Position numbers and translations under genes: made by a program. From Branchiostoma floridae (lineage: Eukaryota > Chordata > Leptocardii > Amphioxiformes > Branchiostomatidae), in the NCBI RefSeq assembly GCF_000003815.2, contig NC_049981.1, positions 26,363,670 through 26,427,669 on the forward strand: 64,000 bases of DNA, in the 5' to 3' direction. Positions 25,667 to 41,925 of this stretch are shown piece after piece. The notes beneath the pieces are model-generated. The model ran no database searches. It was given only the letters and a program-made list of their open reading frames with translations, and had not been told where the DNA came from. Each line of letters opens with the position of its first letter. Positions within the stretch are counted from its first letter, which is position 1.

Positions 25667-27209
25667 ATGGGAGCAGACGTACTGGATGGGACCAGACGTA
25701 ATCAGGCGTCTAGTCTATCATCGTTCAGGCAATCTTTGGCCGAGTTTTCTTGGGGACAGACGGACACAGAACAGCACAAAAGGTGAGTCAGATCATCATT
25801 TTCCAGCTTCATATATTACGTATCCTTGTCCAAACTATTATGTGGTTGTTTCTAATTGTTCTAGTTGTCTCGACGAACCTACCCAGGGTTAGCCTGCTTG
25901 CTAGACTGTTCTGTTTCTTCAAAATTCTAGAGCTAACTGACAGACCATCTCCTTGGCTGACATGACAAGGAATTTTACCACAGACACCCCTAAGTTAGAC
26001 CAATTAAAAAGAGAAACTGTGCAATGAATACTCCCGCTTACTAGACAGGATAGCATGCTGTTGGGGGAAAAGTCTTTGTTCCCTTTGTTTCCCATGGCCA
26101 GCTGCGTAGCTTAACACGTGCTAACTCATTAATCACTAGGTCATGGGGGGGGGGGGGGGGGGCACACCTGCGATGCAGATGTTTAGCCGCATGCTAGGGA
26201 TAGGGCCGTACCAAATAATTCTATGGATGCTATCATAGTGAGCATTGATTGCAAACGAATTTGTTGTCAAAATATAATTTGTCACATTTTCTGGAGTTAC
26301 ACTTTAGGAAATTTTGTGTTATATGTCATTGGATTTGATTATGTAGGGGCGTAAGTAAAGATATCAGAGCCCACATTCCCCTCTTTATATGTTGAGTGTT
26401 AACATGTTTATCTTGAATGTATAGCAAGAATTTAATTTTGAATGAGGGCCACAGCCTTAGAACCATGTGTATGAGTTACAGTAGTCTGGTTAGCGAAACA
26501 TATAAATTAAAAATGATTTCAGTTTTGTTATTTTATGTACATTGACATATTTCCTAGAATTTCTTTCGCCGCACATGCGTAGTGACATCTGTGAAGGGCT
26601 TATATAAGATAGTTTGTTCAATGCCCAACTTGAGTACCGCACGTGTGCTCACGAAGATGAAGTCGAAGATATTTGTTACTTACCTTTGAATTAAACGCCA
26701 AGGGGTATCTTTAGCCAAAATATGAGAAGAAGCTATGATGTTTCAAATGAAAAATTTGAAAGAAAATCCCTTTGGAAGGTACGTATCCTCAGTACACAAT
26801 TGTTTCTTTTGCAACTGCATGGGGCTGACCAGTACCCGTGATATTTTTCATAAAGAAGAAAGAGACAAATCCGTCAATGACTCATCGTGATTTATGAAGA
26901 ATGTAACATCATTCTGTCCTGAGCAGTACAGCCCTATAACAAAACAGAAACATGGTGTGCTGGGTGATATAGTTTTTCACTGGATATATCACTACATGCA
27001 ATATCAATCCCAAACATCTTCTTACAACTAATGGTTTCAAATGTATGCCATTACTGTAAAGCCAAAGTTGGGAGTAATTCCACATTTTTCTTTTTTTCTC
27101 TCACAAGGAATTACAACATATGAAGGATGGGAAGATGACCCCACCAGACCCCACAGCTTGTCATGAGAACAAGTTACACAGACGGATGCTGTTCAAACAG
27201 TTTTCCTGA
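25667..27209 (+). CDS. Candidate small gene, three coding exons, 93 aa, unknown family
   Basis: Proposed coding exons are 25667-25782, 26715-26778 and 27108-27209. The donors are AG/GTGAGT and AAG/GTACGT; the acceptors are TTTAG and CACAAG. The codon split by the first intron (AG+C, Ser39) and the phase-0 second intron keep one frame open from Met to TGA. Exon 2 contributes a block starting QNMRRSYDVSNEKF; exon 3 contributes MKDGKMTPPDP and ends MLFKQFS. The last exon's donor at 27217 (GAG/GTTTGT) and an acceptor at 27579 imply a 3' UTR exon running to an AATAAA at 27953; the stop lies only 8 nt before that junction, so decay would not be expected. The protein is hydrophilic and basic at its C-terminus, with no signal peptide or membrane segment. 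I do not recognise a family. The whole model is inferred from splice sites and could be wrong; a shorter start at Met 26722 would give 52 aa. Confidence 0.45.
26145..26162 (+). repeat. Poly-G run of 18
   Basis: Eighteen uninterrupted G in the first intron of the candidate gene at 25667. It could form a G-quadruplex on the plus strand or be a length-uncertain homopolymer in the assembly. Confidence 0.9.
26601..26608 (+). promoter_or_regulatory. TATA box candidate
   Basis: 'tatataag' preceded by 'gggct' is a near-consensus TATA box. A start site about 30 bp downstream would lie upstream of Met 26722, making a plausible alternative promoter for a 52-aa form of the candidate gene. Confidence 0.4.
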
Positions 27210-27952
27210 ACAGCGAGGTTTGTTACCCTTTTGTTCTTATTGCTCATATAGTTTGAGTATCCAAAGTCATAGAGGTAACAGTGGGCAGAATGGTGGGTTA
27301 AAAATGGACCTTTAAAGGCACAAGGGGGCTTAAATGCACAAACATCGGGAGCATTGAAAACTAGTACAAACCTATGAGTGGATGTTGGGTGTTGGTTGAT
27401 CTACTATACTGGGCACTTAGTTTTTTCGAACCTTTATTTATTGATTATGTGAAAAAAGACATTTGACAGCTAAGCAATCTAAAGAAACCCATAGGGATTC
27501 ATTCATGTTGACATATTGATCATGGAATATGTTTGTGTCCGTCAACTATACCTAACCTGTTCTATATTATTTCTTTCAGCTCTACAAGGCGACAACGACA
27601 ACAGTCACAAGAAATTAATAGTTGAACTTGGACGGCAATCAGATTGATAGTAACCGTAGCTTTACAATGCATCACAATCTATCACCTCAACGAAACGGAA
27701 GTCAATGCACATGTAGTCAGGCTTGACTCTATAGTTCCAGGAATTTTGTCAGCATGCAAACAATTTATTATACGGTCAACAGAATTACAAAAGAAATGTT
27801 TTGCTTGAATGTATTACCAAGTGTCATTGTTATAGAAGTAAATCCAAAGTTATAAGAATGACGCATCTTTGCCATGTTCTGCCAGGTTTTTACATTCTCT
27901 GTGTTTGTGTCTTGAGATATGGTAAAAGTATATATGATGTGTATGTTGATGA

Positions 27953-27958
27953 AATAAA
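27953..27958 (+). terminator. Polyadenylation signal candidate
   Basis: AATAAA lying 374 nt into the proposed last, non-coding exon (27580 onward) of the candidate gene. A second AATAAA-like hexamer lies near 28055. Confidence 0.45.
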
Positions 27959-27980
27959 AGGTATAGGCAATTGTGTGGAT

Positions 27981-30536
27981 AGTTTTTTTTAAAAATGAGT
28001 AGTCTTTAAAATGTGGACAGTCATGGCCTTTTCTGCTTTCTACAAATATCTTGCAAATAAAAATTGTTTCAAATCAGATTTAGTAAATTCAAAATACTGT
28101 GTTCACAGGTGAAACAAAAAAACGTATGTACTTTAAACATTAAAGCTTTAATATAGTGTTCCTATTTGTCCGACGAAAGAACACCAAGAGCGATTGAGAA
28201 TTAAAAATATAAATCTCAATTGCCGGAAACAGAAAAACGTACTTAATGCATTGATTATGACAGTGGTTTTTGTGCTGAAAGAAGCAAATTGCCTGAAACA
28301 GTAATGTGACGGTAAAATACCAAGCAACAAAGGCCATTTCTGTTCCGACAAAAGACCAAACAGGCAAAGGCTACCTCAAAACGAATTCCCTAGGGAATGC
28401 ATTCGTGCAATTTTTGGAATATTTTCAAAGCAATCGTAATACTGTAGAATGCCTCCGCCTCTGAGGCGTCGCCAAAAAAGTATGATATATAATTACTTAA
28501 TTACTGCGCGTATTTCAATACCACCTCCATTCTACGGCGGCGATCTATCAGCGACCGCGTTGCGACCTGAAGTTTGACAGAGCGCCAAACGAATTCCATA
28601 GATAAAAAAGAATATTTTTACACGTTGTTTTAAGTGGTATTTCAATACAACGGTTACATAGCCCAATTTAGGTCAATGAGGTCGCAACGCCGATCGCCGT
28701 CTAGTGGAATCGCACTTCATCCATTTTTAGACCCAACACGACAGCCAGTTTCCTCCGTATTTCCTTCGTAAGTTTTCTCAATATCCTTTCCAAACTTTAC
28801 ACTTAGTCCTAATTGGCAAGTGGTCGATGGACAGGGTTACCTACATTCCACCAGAGACATTTGTTTTCTTCAACCAACCAACTGAAAATGGCCCGAGGCC
28901 TAACCTTACAGTTTTACCCACTCCTTTATCAATCGTTCACCACAAAACTCTCCTATTGCCACGTCATCTATGGTGGACGTCTTAACACCTGTGGCCTCAA
29001 GATAAAAGGAAGATGAGCTACTTGTATCGATCGTTTAATTGGTAGTAGTTCATCCCTGATGTATGCCTCACACAGGAACGTTGAAGATGAATTACCGAAT
29101 GGCCTGTAGGTATCGATCCGTAAAATGGGGAAGTCGGCTTGAGTTTTGGCTACAATATGTCAGAATATGCCCCATGAGTATGTTACAAACAGGGTGCGTT
29201 ATGGGCTGCTGCTGTCATGGACCTCTCTAATTGTTTTCCTTGTGGTTTGGACTCTGACGCATATTCCCATGACGACCTCTACTGTGTTCCGTAAAACTCA
29301 ATAAATTCATGTCAACTTCAATGAGAGAGCACAATGGGCTGATGTGGATGTAACTAAGTATAAATCCTCTTTATTTGTCGTTACAATAATTTACTCCCAT
29401 TGTACAGATGTAACCCCGTAGCCGTACGCGTTCTTAATGCTAATTCGCACACCTGTGGTAGTTTTCTGCCGCAACTCTATTTCATGTTGCTCTCCATGAT
29501 ATTTCTGCCAAATGGGCTGAAATTTAGTACAAGGGTATTTCAGAACATTTGCTTATACTCTATTGCTTGTATATCGGTCTTTAAAGCTGTTATGTTTAAT
29601 TAGTTTTGGCAAGCGCCCCCTACAAAGGAATGCCTCGCCGTCAGATCTGCTGCGTACTGACGATGGAACCTACTGCGGCAAGATCTCTGACACTAGTACC
29701 ACTGTCAAACAAGTAGTATATAGTAGTATGCAGAAACACAAACTGGTCGAATCATTAGAGAGGTAGAGAATCTTTTGAATGTTGCTTGGTATTATTCGAT
29801 AGGCAGCTAACTAGAAAGAGTAGAAGTCAAAATGTGTCAAGAAGCCGTGGGTTACTAAACTATCAGTCATTATGGCCTCCAAATGTACTTCCAAGAGAAA
29901 ATCCATTATGGAACTTTGCTGCGTGATATATACCTAAAATATCAGAGAACTTTTGGCATCCCCGTCGCATCCTAATGCAAAAGTGTACTGTTTCATGTTA
30001 ACCTTTTGCAGAAATTGACCTATGCCAAAAAAATTCCAATTTAGCAACGTTTAAGTTGTTTAATTGTACACCATAAGTGTGATTGAATTTCTGTGGCCGT
30101 GGGCACATACCGTACCCACCCTCATACCAAACTTCGGATCATTTGGTTTCCATCCAAAGGCACTGAAGCCAAAGCATTTTAAGTCTAAAAATGGTCAAAA
30201 AAATAAATTCAACAATTGTAAGTAATGTATGTCAGAACTGAAAATGAAGTACTGTGGGTACATGCTCTGCAAACCTTGATATCAAATCATTCAGGTCATT
30301 TGGTTTTGATAACAGAGCATATAGGAGCCAAGAATATATATTTGTAGTCAAGAATGGCCAACAATAAAATGTCTGGGAACATTTGCTGTCTCTGCCTACA
30401 GGCCGTAACTTTGAAACGTAAACCTAGATCCCTATCCTGTCAATCCACGGAAAATATAACACACACCTAGCGTCCTTGATATCCTAACATCTCCCTTAAA
30501 TCTAATATTATATGAGTGACTGTTATCTGTTATTTG
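27981..30536. other. No supported gene
   Basis: Intergenic-looking DNA with short open frames. It contains the inverted-repeat element at about 28528-28718. Segment 29940-30420 has phrases similar to 1180-1400 ('ccaaacttcggatcatttgg'), pointing to an old dispersed repeat. Confidence 0.45.
28528..28718. mobile_element. MITE-like inverted repeat
   Basis: The left arm has 'ttctacggcggcgatc' then, after 11 extra bases, 'gcgttgcgacct'. The reverse complement of the right arm has 'actagacggcgatc' then 'ggcgttgcgacct'. The arms face each other across about 95 bp. Exact ends and a target duplication could not be fixed, so the MITE reading is tentative. Confidence 0.45.
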
Positions 30537-30569
30537 TGTTTGTGTGTGTGTGCGTGTGTGTGTGTTTGT

Positions 30570-30620
<51 letters not shown>

Positions 30621-30638
30621 TGTGTGTTTGTGTGTGTA

Positions 30639-30669
<31 letters not shown>

Positions 30670-30718
30670 TTCCGTTTGTGTGTGTGTGTTTGTGTGTTTC
30701 CGTTTGTGTGTGCGTGTG
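30537..30718 (+). repeat. Long imperfect (TG)n microsatellite
   Basis: About 180 bp of TG with interspersed TTTG, TATG and 'ttccgtttg' units. All frames through it are Cys/Val runs and are not genes. Alternating purine-pyrimidine DNA of this length can adopt Z-form. Confidence 0.95.
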
Positions 30719-31030
30719 CTGTGGATATGATTTTTACTGGCATATTAATCTTGAGACAGAGACTAAGCTGTTTTTTGGAACTACGGGGGCTGATATTGTT
30801 TCAAACTTTTGGCTACGATGACTCATGGGTGTTCATGATTTTGACATGTTCTTAGATTCATTCCTGGTCGAAGGGAACATTTGACAACATAAGACCTTGC
30901 TGATACTCACCAGGATTTCCTGCTGGTGTGGATTGATAGTTACTGAAGGAAGGATTAAGGTGCAAGGTGGAGTTCATAACTACGTCGATAAAGGTTAGAC
31001 ATCCAGGTAATAACGTTAATATACGCCATA

Positions 31031-31150
31031 GAGCAGCTACTCAAACAACTGGATATGTGACAAGTAGTATCACTGAGGAAAGACACCGAATGGTTGTCTG
31101 TTAACGTCTGAACGTTTCCAAAATCATATCCAGTTGCTGGAGTTACTGCG
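31031..31150. repeat. Inverted repeat, about 26-bp arms
   Basis: Left arm 'gctactcaaacaactggata' (31036-31055) matches the reverse complement of 'tatccagttgctggagttac' (31127-31146) with a few mismatches. The arms are separated by about 70 bp. Family unknown; likely part of a dispersed element. Confidence 0.6.
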
Positions 31151-34100
31151 TTTTGGAGTTCATAACCATTTTATTACTTTTATATACACGGCTACAACCT
31201 TGTAATTTCGTTTACAACCATCCCTAATAATACTTTTTGTTTCCCGTGGGATGGGGTGAGAACCTTTCTCGTGAATTAACATTTCTGGAGACCGTGAACT
31301 CATAGTGATGGTAATCCCCAGGTAGCCAGCAATTTGACCTCTGTCTCTCAGCCTACGTGCAGAAACGCACGGAAAGGCTGGCTACAACGGTAGCCAGTCA
31401 TGTCAAAGTAGCATTCTTTCGTATGTCTAGCCAGGAACTCAGATATTATAAAAATCAAAGTGAGTTCGCGGACGTAGCCTAGGGCTACACTCGTCTTTTG
31501 CTTAATCTCTTTTCTAATATTGATGAGGAGGGCTTTGTGCAATGATTTGGTTTTCGTCCTTGGCGTATCGTTCACTCTATTGTAAATGTTAGTGAACAGC
31601 TAGCTGAAACCAGTATAGAATACAAAAAAGTCGTGAAACTCAAAATGAACTGTTTGTGCATGTAATATCGTTTGGTCTCCCTCTTGGAGAGGGAATTTGA
31701 ATACTGAATTACAACAAAATTAACAATAGTTTATATCAAGTCATAATGATAATGATGATACCATGCTGTTTTGTATCTATGTTTTTGCACAAAGCTCGAC
31801 CGTTAAGATTTGATGCTATCAAATCTGCAATAAAAATAAGATGCAATATATATCATACCACCACAGTAATGATATCGCGGTTTTATTATTTTGCCTTATG
31901 CGTAAGACTCTATCAGGTAAAAAGGCTCTTGTTTTCGAAAAATAACTTCTTAAGTGATGGAACTGACGCGACAAGAATTTCGACATTTATTGTGCTAAAG
32001 CTTCCGAAATGTGAGCATTATCTAAACGAGTTATAAAAACCTGTCCGGAACGATTAAACACACCAGTGGTACCGTCCTAATACGGGAATTACGAGCCCCA
32101 GGTGACTTGATAGTATACGCAGACACGAATTGTTGAGCATCATTTCCATCACAAAACAGTACAAGATCCCCCATAAATCATTGTAAGATAAATCCACGCA
32201 ACAAATAAAGCAAGCTTTCGTCTGATTAATGTTTCCAAATCATATCTCGTTAAGATTGATGCATTAGAGGGAAACATCAATTGGGAATAAGTAACATTTC
32301 AGATTACTGAAGAATGCGTGTAATATTTGGAATAGCTTCACGTTGACTCTGAGTTTAAAACACTTGGTCGATGACAGGTTCAGGGTGACCCAATATACAG
32401 GCCAAGGCCAGGTCTGCTGAGTATGGCCTCGTTTAGATTTTCATTTCTGTAATGTTATAAGTGTTGACTCTCGAAGGTCGCATGACAACGCAAAAGGTTG
32501 GAAGAGGGGGATTTGAAGGTCGTCAGCAGCAATATTGGGAAACTTCGCAAACTCATTAAGTTGAAGACTATGTTAATCAGGTCTGAAAAGTGTTGTGGTT
32601 CCTGTTATCCGACCGCTGGCGAGAGACATAAAAGTTTCTGTCCGTCTGATATCTAAGTGATGAAGACGTAATAGAATCATTTTCCAAACGATTAATATTC
32701 TTATCATTTCTGTTGCAATAGAAAATTGTGCTTGTGCAACATATACCTGTACTATATGATTTAAATACGATGTTGAAAATACAAAAATGTACCTGAAATC
32801 AGTTTCACACCGTTAACCAATATTTCCTGGATCACTTCAGTCGAATCCTAACCTACCGACTCGGGTTAATTCAGAACTCTACTCGGGAACACAACATTAA
32901 CTTTCCTGGGCCTTACAATTGTTCATAGCCGCCGCTCGATAGCTGGAGCTGACACCTTCGCATGTTAGACGCCTACTCCACAATAAGTACGTAATTGTTT
33001 GTCGAAATCTACGTGCAAAGGGTTGAATTTTCTGGAAATTTCCACCTTGAGACGTGACAAATCTGGCCGTCGTGATGTATGGACGGAAGTTACCTTCAAT
33101 TGAGTCGTTACCTTACACGGAAGGCGTTGGGCTGGTCGCCGCTTTTCTAAGAACTTCTCTGATTGCTGGATACTTGAGGCTCTCTATATTTTTTTTTCTA
33201 TGTGTCGTTTATCTGCAAATTGAACAGAAATGGAGATGCCATTTGCAAGGAAGCAATCATCATTCTTTGTGTGATCACGACGTTTTCTCATCGTACGTTA
33301 GAAACAGTTTCTCAAAGCTCAGTCTAAAATTCTATTACAGTTAACGAACTCGTTTGAAGTCGAAAATAGATCGTCTTACTGCTAATAAAAATCGTGACTA
33401 GAAATCGTGGTCAAGGTTTAGCTCGATAAATCTTGGTGACTGACACTGAAATACTATTTCCATGCTACTTTACTGTACAGGAAAATATTCTTTAGTATAG
33501 AGCACTTTCATGATAGAAGATCTGATTTTTGCTTTCGATCATCAAATGCAATTACAAGATACGGATGCATTACAAAACGTCAAATGGTAATTCTGCGTGG
33601 TAATAACACGATTAGCAATGTAAAGCCTTTACTACCTCGCTTAATGAGCGGCCAAACGACATATAGCCCGTCAAAAGTCGTAAGTCAAGTTTCAGAAATA
33701 GATCATGCCACGTCTACTTCGTGCCTTACCAAATTGACGAAAATCACGTCGGCGTCGTTTTGCCATATCTTACAAGAAGTTATCGGTCTTCTGCAGGGGC
33801 ACCTCCATTTCAGCCGCAGACACTGATCTGCCGAGGAAATTACAGTTTATGGGGCATTTGGCCGTCACAAGCAACAAGATTACAAGTTTTACAAAATAAT
33901 CAGCGACGAGAAAGCCGCCATCGAAAGTCATTACCAACTGACGCCCAATTTCCTCCAATGAGACAGGAAGTCGAGCTAGCCTCTAGGGTTTTCCATTTAT
34001 GTGGGAAAAATAAAAGCTCATGGACATCTTGATGACATTAAAGTCAGCCTTGTCTAATAATCCAATTATGACAGTCACGTCTTGTCTCCAAACATGGGGT

Positions 34101-34904
34101 AATTACTAGATAGACGTATAATAAACTAGACAATGACTTCGTTATAGTCTGTCATTACTATTCCCTGGGATGTTAAAACATTTAACATTTATGGTATAAC
34201 AGTTCACAATAAGGAACAACAGTATGTGGGAACCTCTTGGAACTATTCTCAGAAGATACATAAACTAGCAATTTTGATTTTCAATTAAAAAAAAATACAA
34301 AACCTTGTTTGCGTGATTAGCCAAAGTGCTTGGCTGAAATTTTACGACAAAGCTGTGATGCTACTACGTATACATTCTGTGGTGAACCATCATGGCCGTT
34401 GTTTACTGCACATATCTAGAGCCGTGAGTTGTATACGTGTAACGTAACTGCTTGTATACTGAGTTGGGTGATATCAGCGATGCAGAGACGTCTAGACGAA
34501 GACTATAAAAATGCAGCTTTGGATAATAAAGCAAACCAAACTTCCTATACCCACTGTTCAAGCCGCGTACATAATGGCAGTTCTCAAAAGATCAAGTACC
34601 AACGTAGGGAATACCCAACCGACATTAGATACAGGAACACGCCTCAGATTGACAGCAATATTTAAAACAACGACGATTTTACGACTAGGAGAATTAGAAT
34701 CTTAATGCTAGCGCTGCGTGTCATGATTTTTCATTGTCAAACAATTCTATTGCCTACGGCCGTCATCGTGTAAATAATAATTTCCAAACACAGGGGTACC
34801 GTAGTTGTGAATGTAACAACCGCGTAACGTTATAAACTTTTGAAACTTAAGCAGTCGTTTATGTCTGACTCAACACCTTCAAAGCGGTTAGCATATTTCT
34901 ATAC
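31151..34904. other. No supported gene
   Basis: AT-rich DNA with unassigned open frames at 31746, 33054, 33584 and 33721. None has a recognisable domain or convincing splice partners. Confidence 0.45.
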
Positions 34905-35632
34905 GGAACTAATTAGAGGTCAGAGATTTCCTGCCTCCGCAGGTCATTATCTCTATATGCCTGAGTAGTAATTATTGTGCTTCCAAATCATGGATGTTTC
35001 TATGGCGACATAATATACAATAACGGACAACATCCCGCCGAGCCCCTGGAGGATTGTGTGCTCTTCCTGCACACGGTAACAAAGTCTTCTGTACTCTGTA
35101 TTCGTAGTTAATGTAACAGCAAATGAACAGGTATGTAGAAAGAAAAAAGGAACTAATTAGAGGTCAGAGATTTCCTGCCTACGCAGGTCATTATCTCTAT
35201 ATGTACGGTAGTAATTATTGTGCTTCCAAGTCATGGATGTTTCTATGGCGACACAATATACAACAACGGACAACATCCCGCCGAGCCCCTAGAGGATTGT
35301 GAGCCCTTCCTGCACTCGTCTTCTGTACTCTGTAGTTAATATGACAGCAAATGAACAGAACAGGCATGGAGACCGTGTAGGAAGAAAAAGTAACTAGAGA
35401 TCAGAGATTTCCTGCCTCGCAGCTCGTTATGTCTATATATCCGAGTAGTAATAATTGTGTTTCCGTTTCATGGATGTTTCTATGGCGACATAATAACATA
35501 TACAACAGACAACATCCCGCCGAGCCCGTCCTGCACTCGGTAACAAAGTCTTCTGTACTTTGTAGTTTGATGATAATATAGATAGGCATAATAAACAGGC
35601 ATGGAAACCATGAGGGAAGAAAAGAGAACATT
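34905..35632 (+). repeat. Three-copy tandem repeat, period about 242
   Basis: Three successive units start at 34905, 35149 and about 35390. Each has 'gtcagagatttcctgcct' or a near copy, then 'catggatgtttctatggcga' and 'caacatcccgccgagccc', then 'aagtcttctgtact' or a shortened version, and a closing 'gcaaatgaacag' or 'aaacaggcatgg'. Units 2 and 3 have lost internal pieces relative to unit 1. There is no sustained open frame, so this is a short satellite-like array, not a protein repeat. Confidence 0.85.
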
Positions 35633-36700
35633 GTGTTTACAAAAGTATTATTGGATAACTGCCGTATGGAAACGTGTTGATATAACTTGTTGATATATTG
35701 GCACATGACTGTGTCGAGGTGCACAGATCATCCATATAGTGACAGCTTGCTAAATTCTAAGCAGATACAGTTTGTTTCTGTGCCTTTAAAGGCTTTAGAG
35801 GCTTTATTCGCCTTGAATGGTATTAGGATAGTTGAGGTTGGGAGGACCATGTGCGGGTCAGTAGTACTAGTTTATTTCTTCGACGACGCAAATTTCACAT
35901 CAACAGACAGACTGACCGACAGGCATATGTATAGGACGGCAGTGATACATAAATGATGTTAGTACACAAGTATAGATCATGGTGTAGTAGTTTTTTAAAC
36001 AACTACCATGAAATAGTCCGTGTCATTTGCATTGTACCCCGTACAATTGTTGTTCAAATACACTTTGACTTGACTATCAAGTACATCAGTAAGATGAACC
36101 AAAGAAGACAAGCATTACGTGTACAATAACGCACTGAAAGCTCCCGACGACTCCCGCTGACGTCAAACCGCGGCGTGGCCTACGTACGTGTCCGGATCCG
36201 GATCAAAGCAGGGACCGTCAACAAGTTATATACATATAATGCTTCAAACACATTCACACATCAGGAAACCAAGTATGTATTTTCTTTGAAATTGCATCCT
36301 TATTACTTCCCTTTGATACAGTATTTAAAATGAGGCGGGCGGCAATCATATCCTTCCTTGATAGTTATAACAAGGTACGTACCATGTGTAGTCTTTAGAA
36401 GTTTGACCTTTATAGGTTTAGTTTGAAGTATCGAATTGATGCCTTATTGGTGCCTTGTTGTTTTCAATTCATTTTTTCCCACATTTTATCTGAGTAAGTC
36501 AATCTGTACATAAAACTGCTAACACATGGGAAAACTAGCTATGGCATGTAATTAACAAGACATACAATGAACAGTGTTAGAGTGCCAAGAGTTTTCGTAT
36601 TTTGTGTATGTTTAGGTTTTTATCTTTTGTTATGTACGAAGGTTTTTGTCTAATCTTGATATAAGAACATTTTTGACATATAATCATCAAAACATGTTTA

Positions 36701-36737
<37 letters not shown>

Positions 36738-37640
36738 TATATAGCAATGCTCGTAGGTGTGTTAAGCTTGCTAAGAGGAAGACAAGAAACGCTGCTACGT
36801 CAACATGAAAACCCCCATTTTTCTAGCCTGATACCTGAACCTAATATCGCAGTCGAGTCTCTCTGTCCTACTACACACTTTCGCCACGAGAGGATGAAGA
36901 GACTCGGCTGATATAACTCGCCTGGATACCAGACTATTTTTCTACACGACATTGTGACTCAAGAAATAAAAGCAAATGTATCATTTTTCTAAATTTTATA
37001 CCGAGACCTAGGGTTAAATTTTGTGATACCAAAAAAGGCCTAGGGGAATACTGTATGTTTACATGTTTTATTTCACTCGCGAAAGCTGCATGTCGTGCAG
37101 ACATCCATTGTTAGGGGGCGCCACAGCCCAAGATGCGGAGCAACTGAGCAACTGGTGCTAGTGCTGGTGGGTTTGGCTACAAGCTTACACATGAAGGGAC
37201 CGTCGGAATATATAGTCTCTATTTCTTGTCATGCAAACAAATATATCCCCTACATCATCATTAGTCCCATAAACCTGCAACCTTTGATAGCAACTTTTCA
37301 TGACCGAAATGCAATTATTGTCTTCTCGTCTATCTCCCCATGAAATAATTATGATTCACCATATATTAGCAAGATCCACATATTTGAAAGGTGATGACTT
37401 AGAAGAACTGTAATGAACTGTTTCTACAATCAGGAGTCGGCATGCGGGTAGTTCCTGTAGACAGTACAGGAAAAAGACAGGAAAACAGGTACAAGACTAA
37501 AAGGAGTTATAACTTGAACATTATAATACACTTAGTTACCTTGCATTGCAGTGAAGAGAGGGACTGCAGTACTGCACAGAATCATCAGGTGTCGCTGTTG
37601 CTAAGATCCGGTTAGGTTAGTTACTCAGACTGAGGCAGCG
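35633..37640. other. No supported gene; possible promoter-like GC patch
   Basis: Includes a GC-rich patch at 36130-36215 with a 'tgacgtca' CRE core near 36159. Downstream is an exon-like segment 36322-36374 (ATG at 36330, donor AAG/GTACGT) that would encode MRRAAIISFLDSYNK. No following exon could be joined to it. An (AT)n tract is at 36704-36743. Confidence 0.35.
36704..36743. repeat. (AT)n microsatellite
   Basis: About 40 bp of AT dinucleotide with one 'ac' interruption. Confidence 0.95.
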
Positions 37641-37641
37641 G

Positions 37642-37649
37642 TGACGTCA
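37642..37649 (+). promoter_or_regulatory. Consensus CRE
   Basis: A perfect TGACGTCA sits 15 bp before the start codon of the CD225 gene. CREB/ATF factors bind this octamer near transcription starts; use here is inferred from position. Confidence 0.5.
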
Positions 37650-37664
37650 CATTTGTAAACAATT

Positions 37665-41925
<4,261 letters not shown>

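Noticed and set aside
30432-30855. Several open frames of about 100 codons on both strands
   Set aside because: They translate the (TG)n/(CA)n tract into Cys/Val or His/Thr runs; they are microsatellite frames, not genes.
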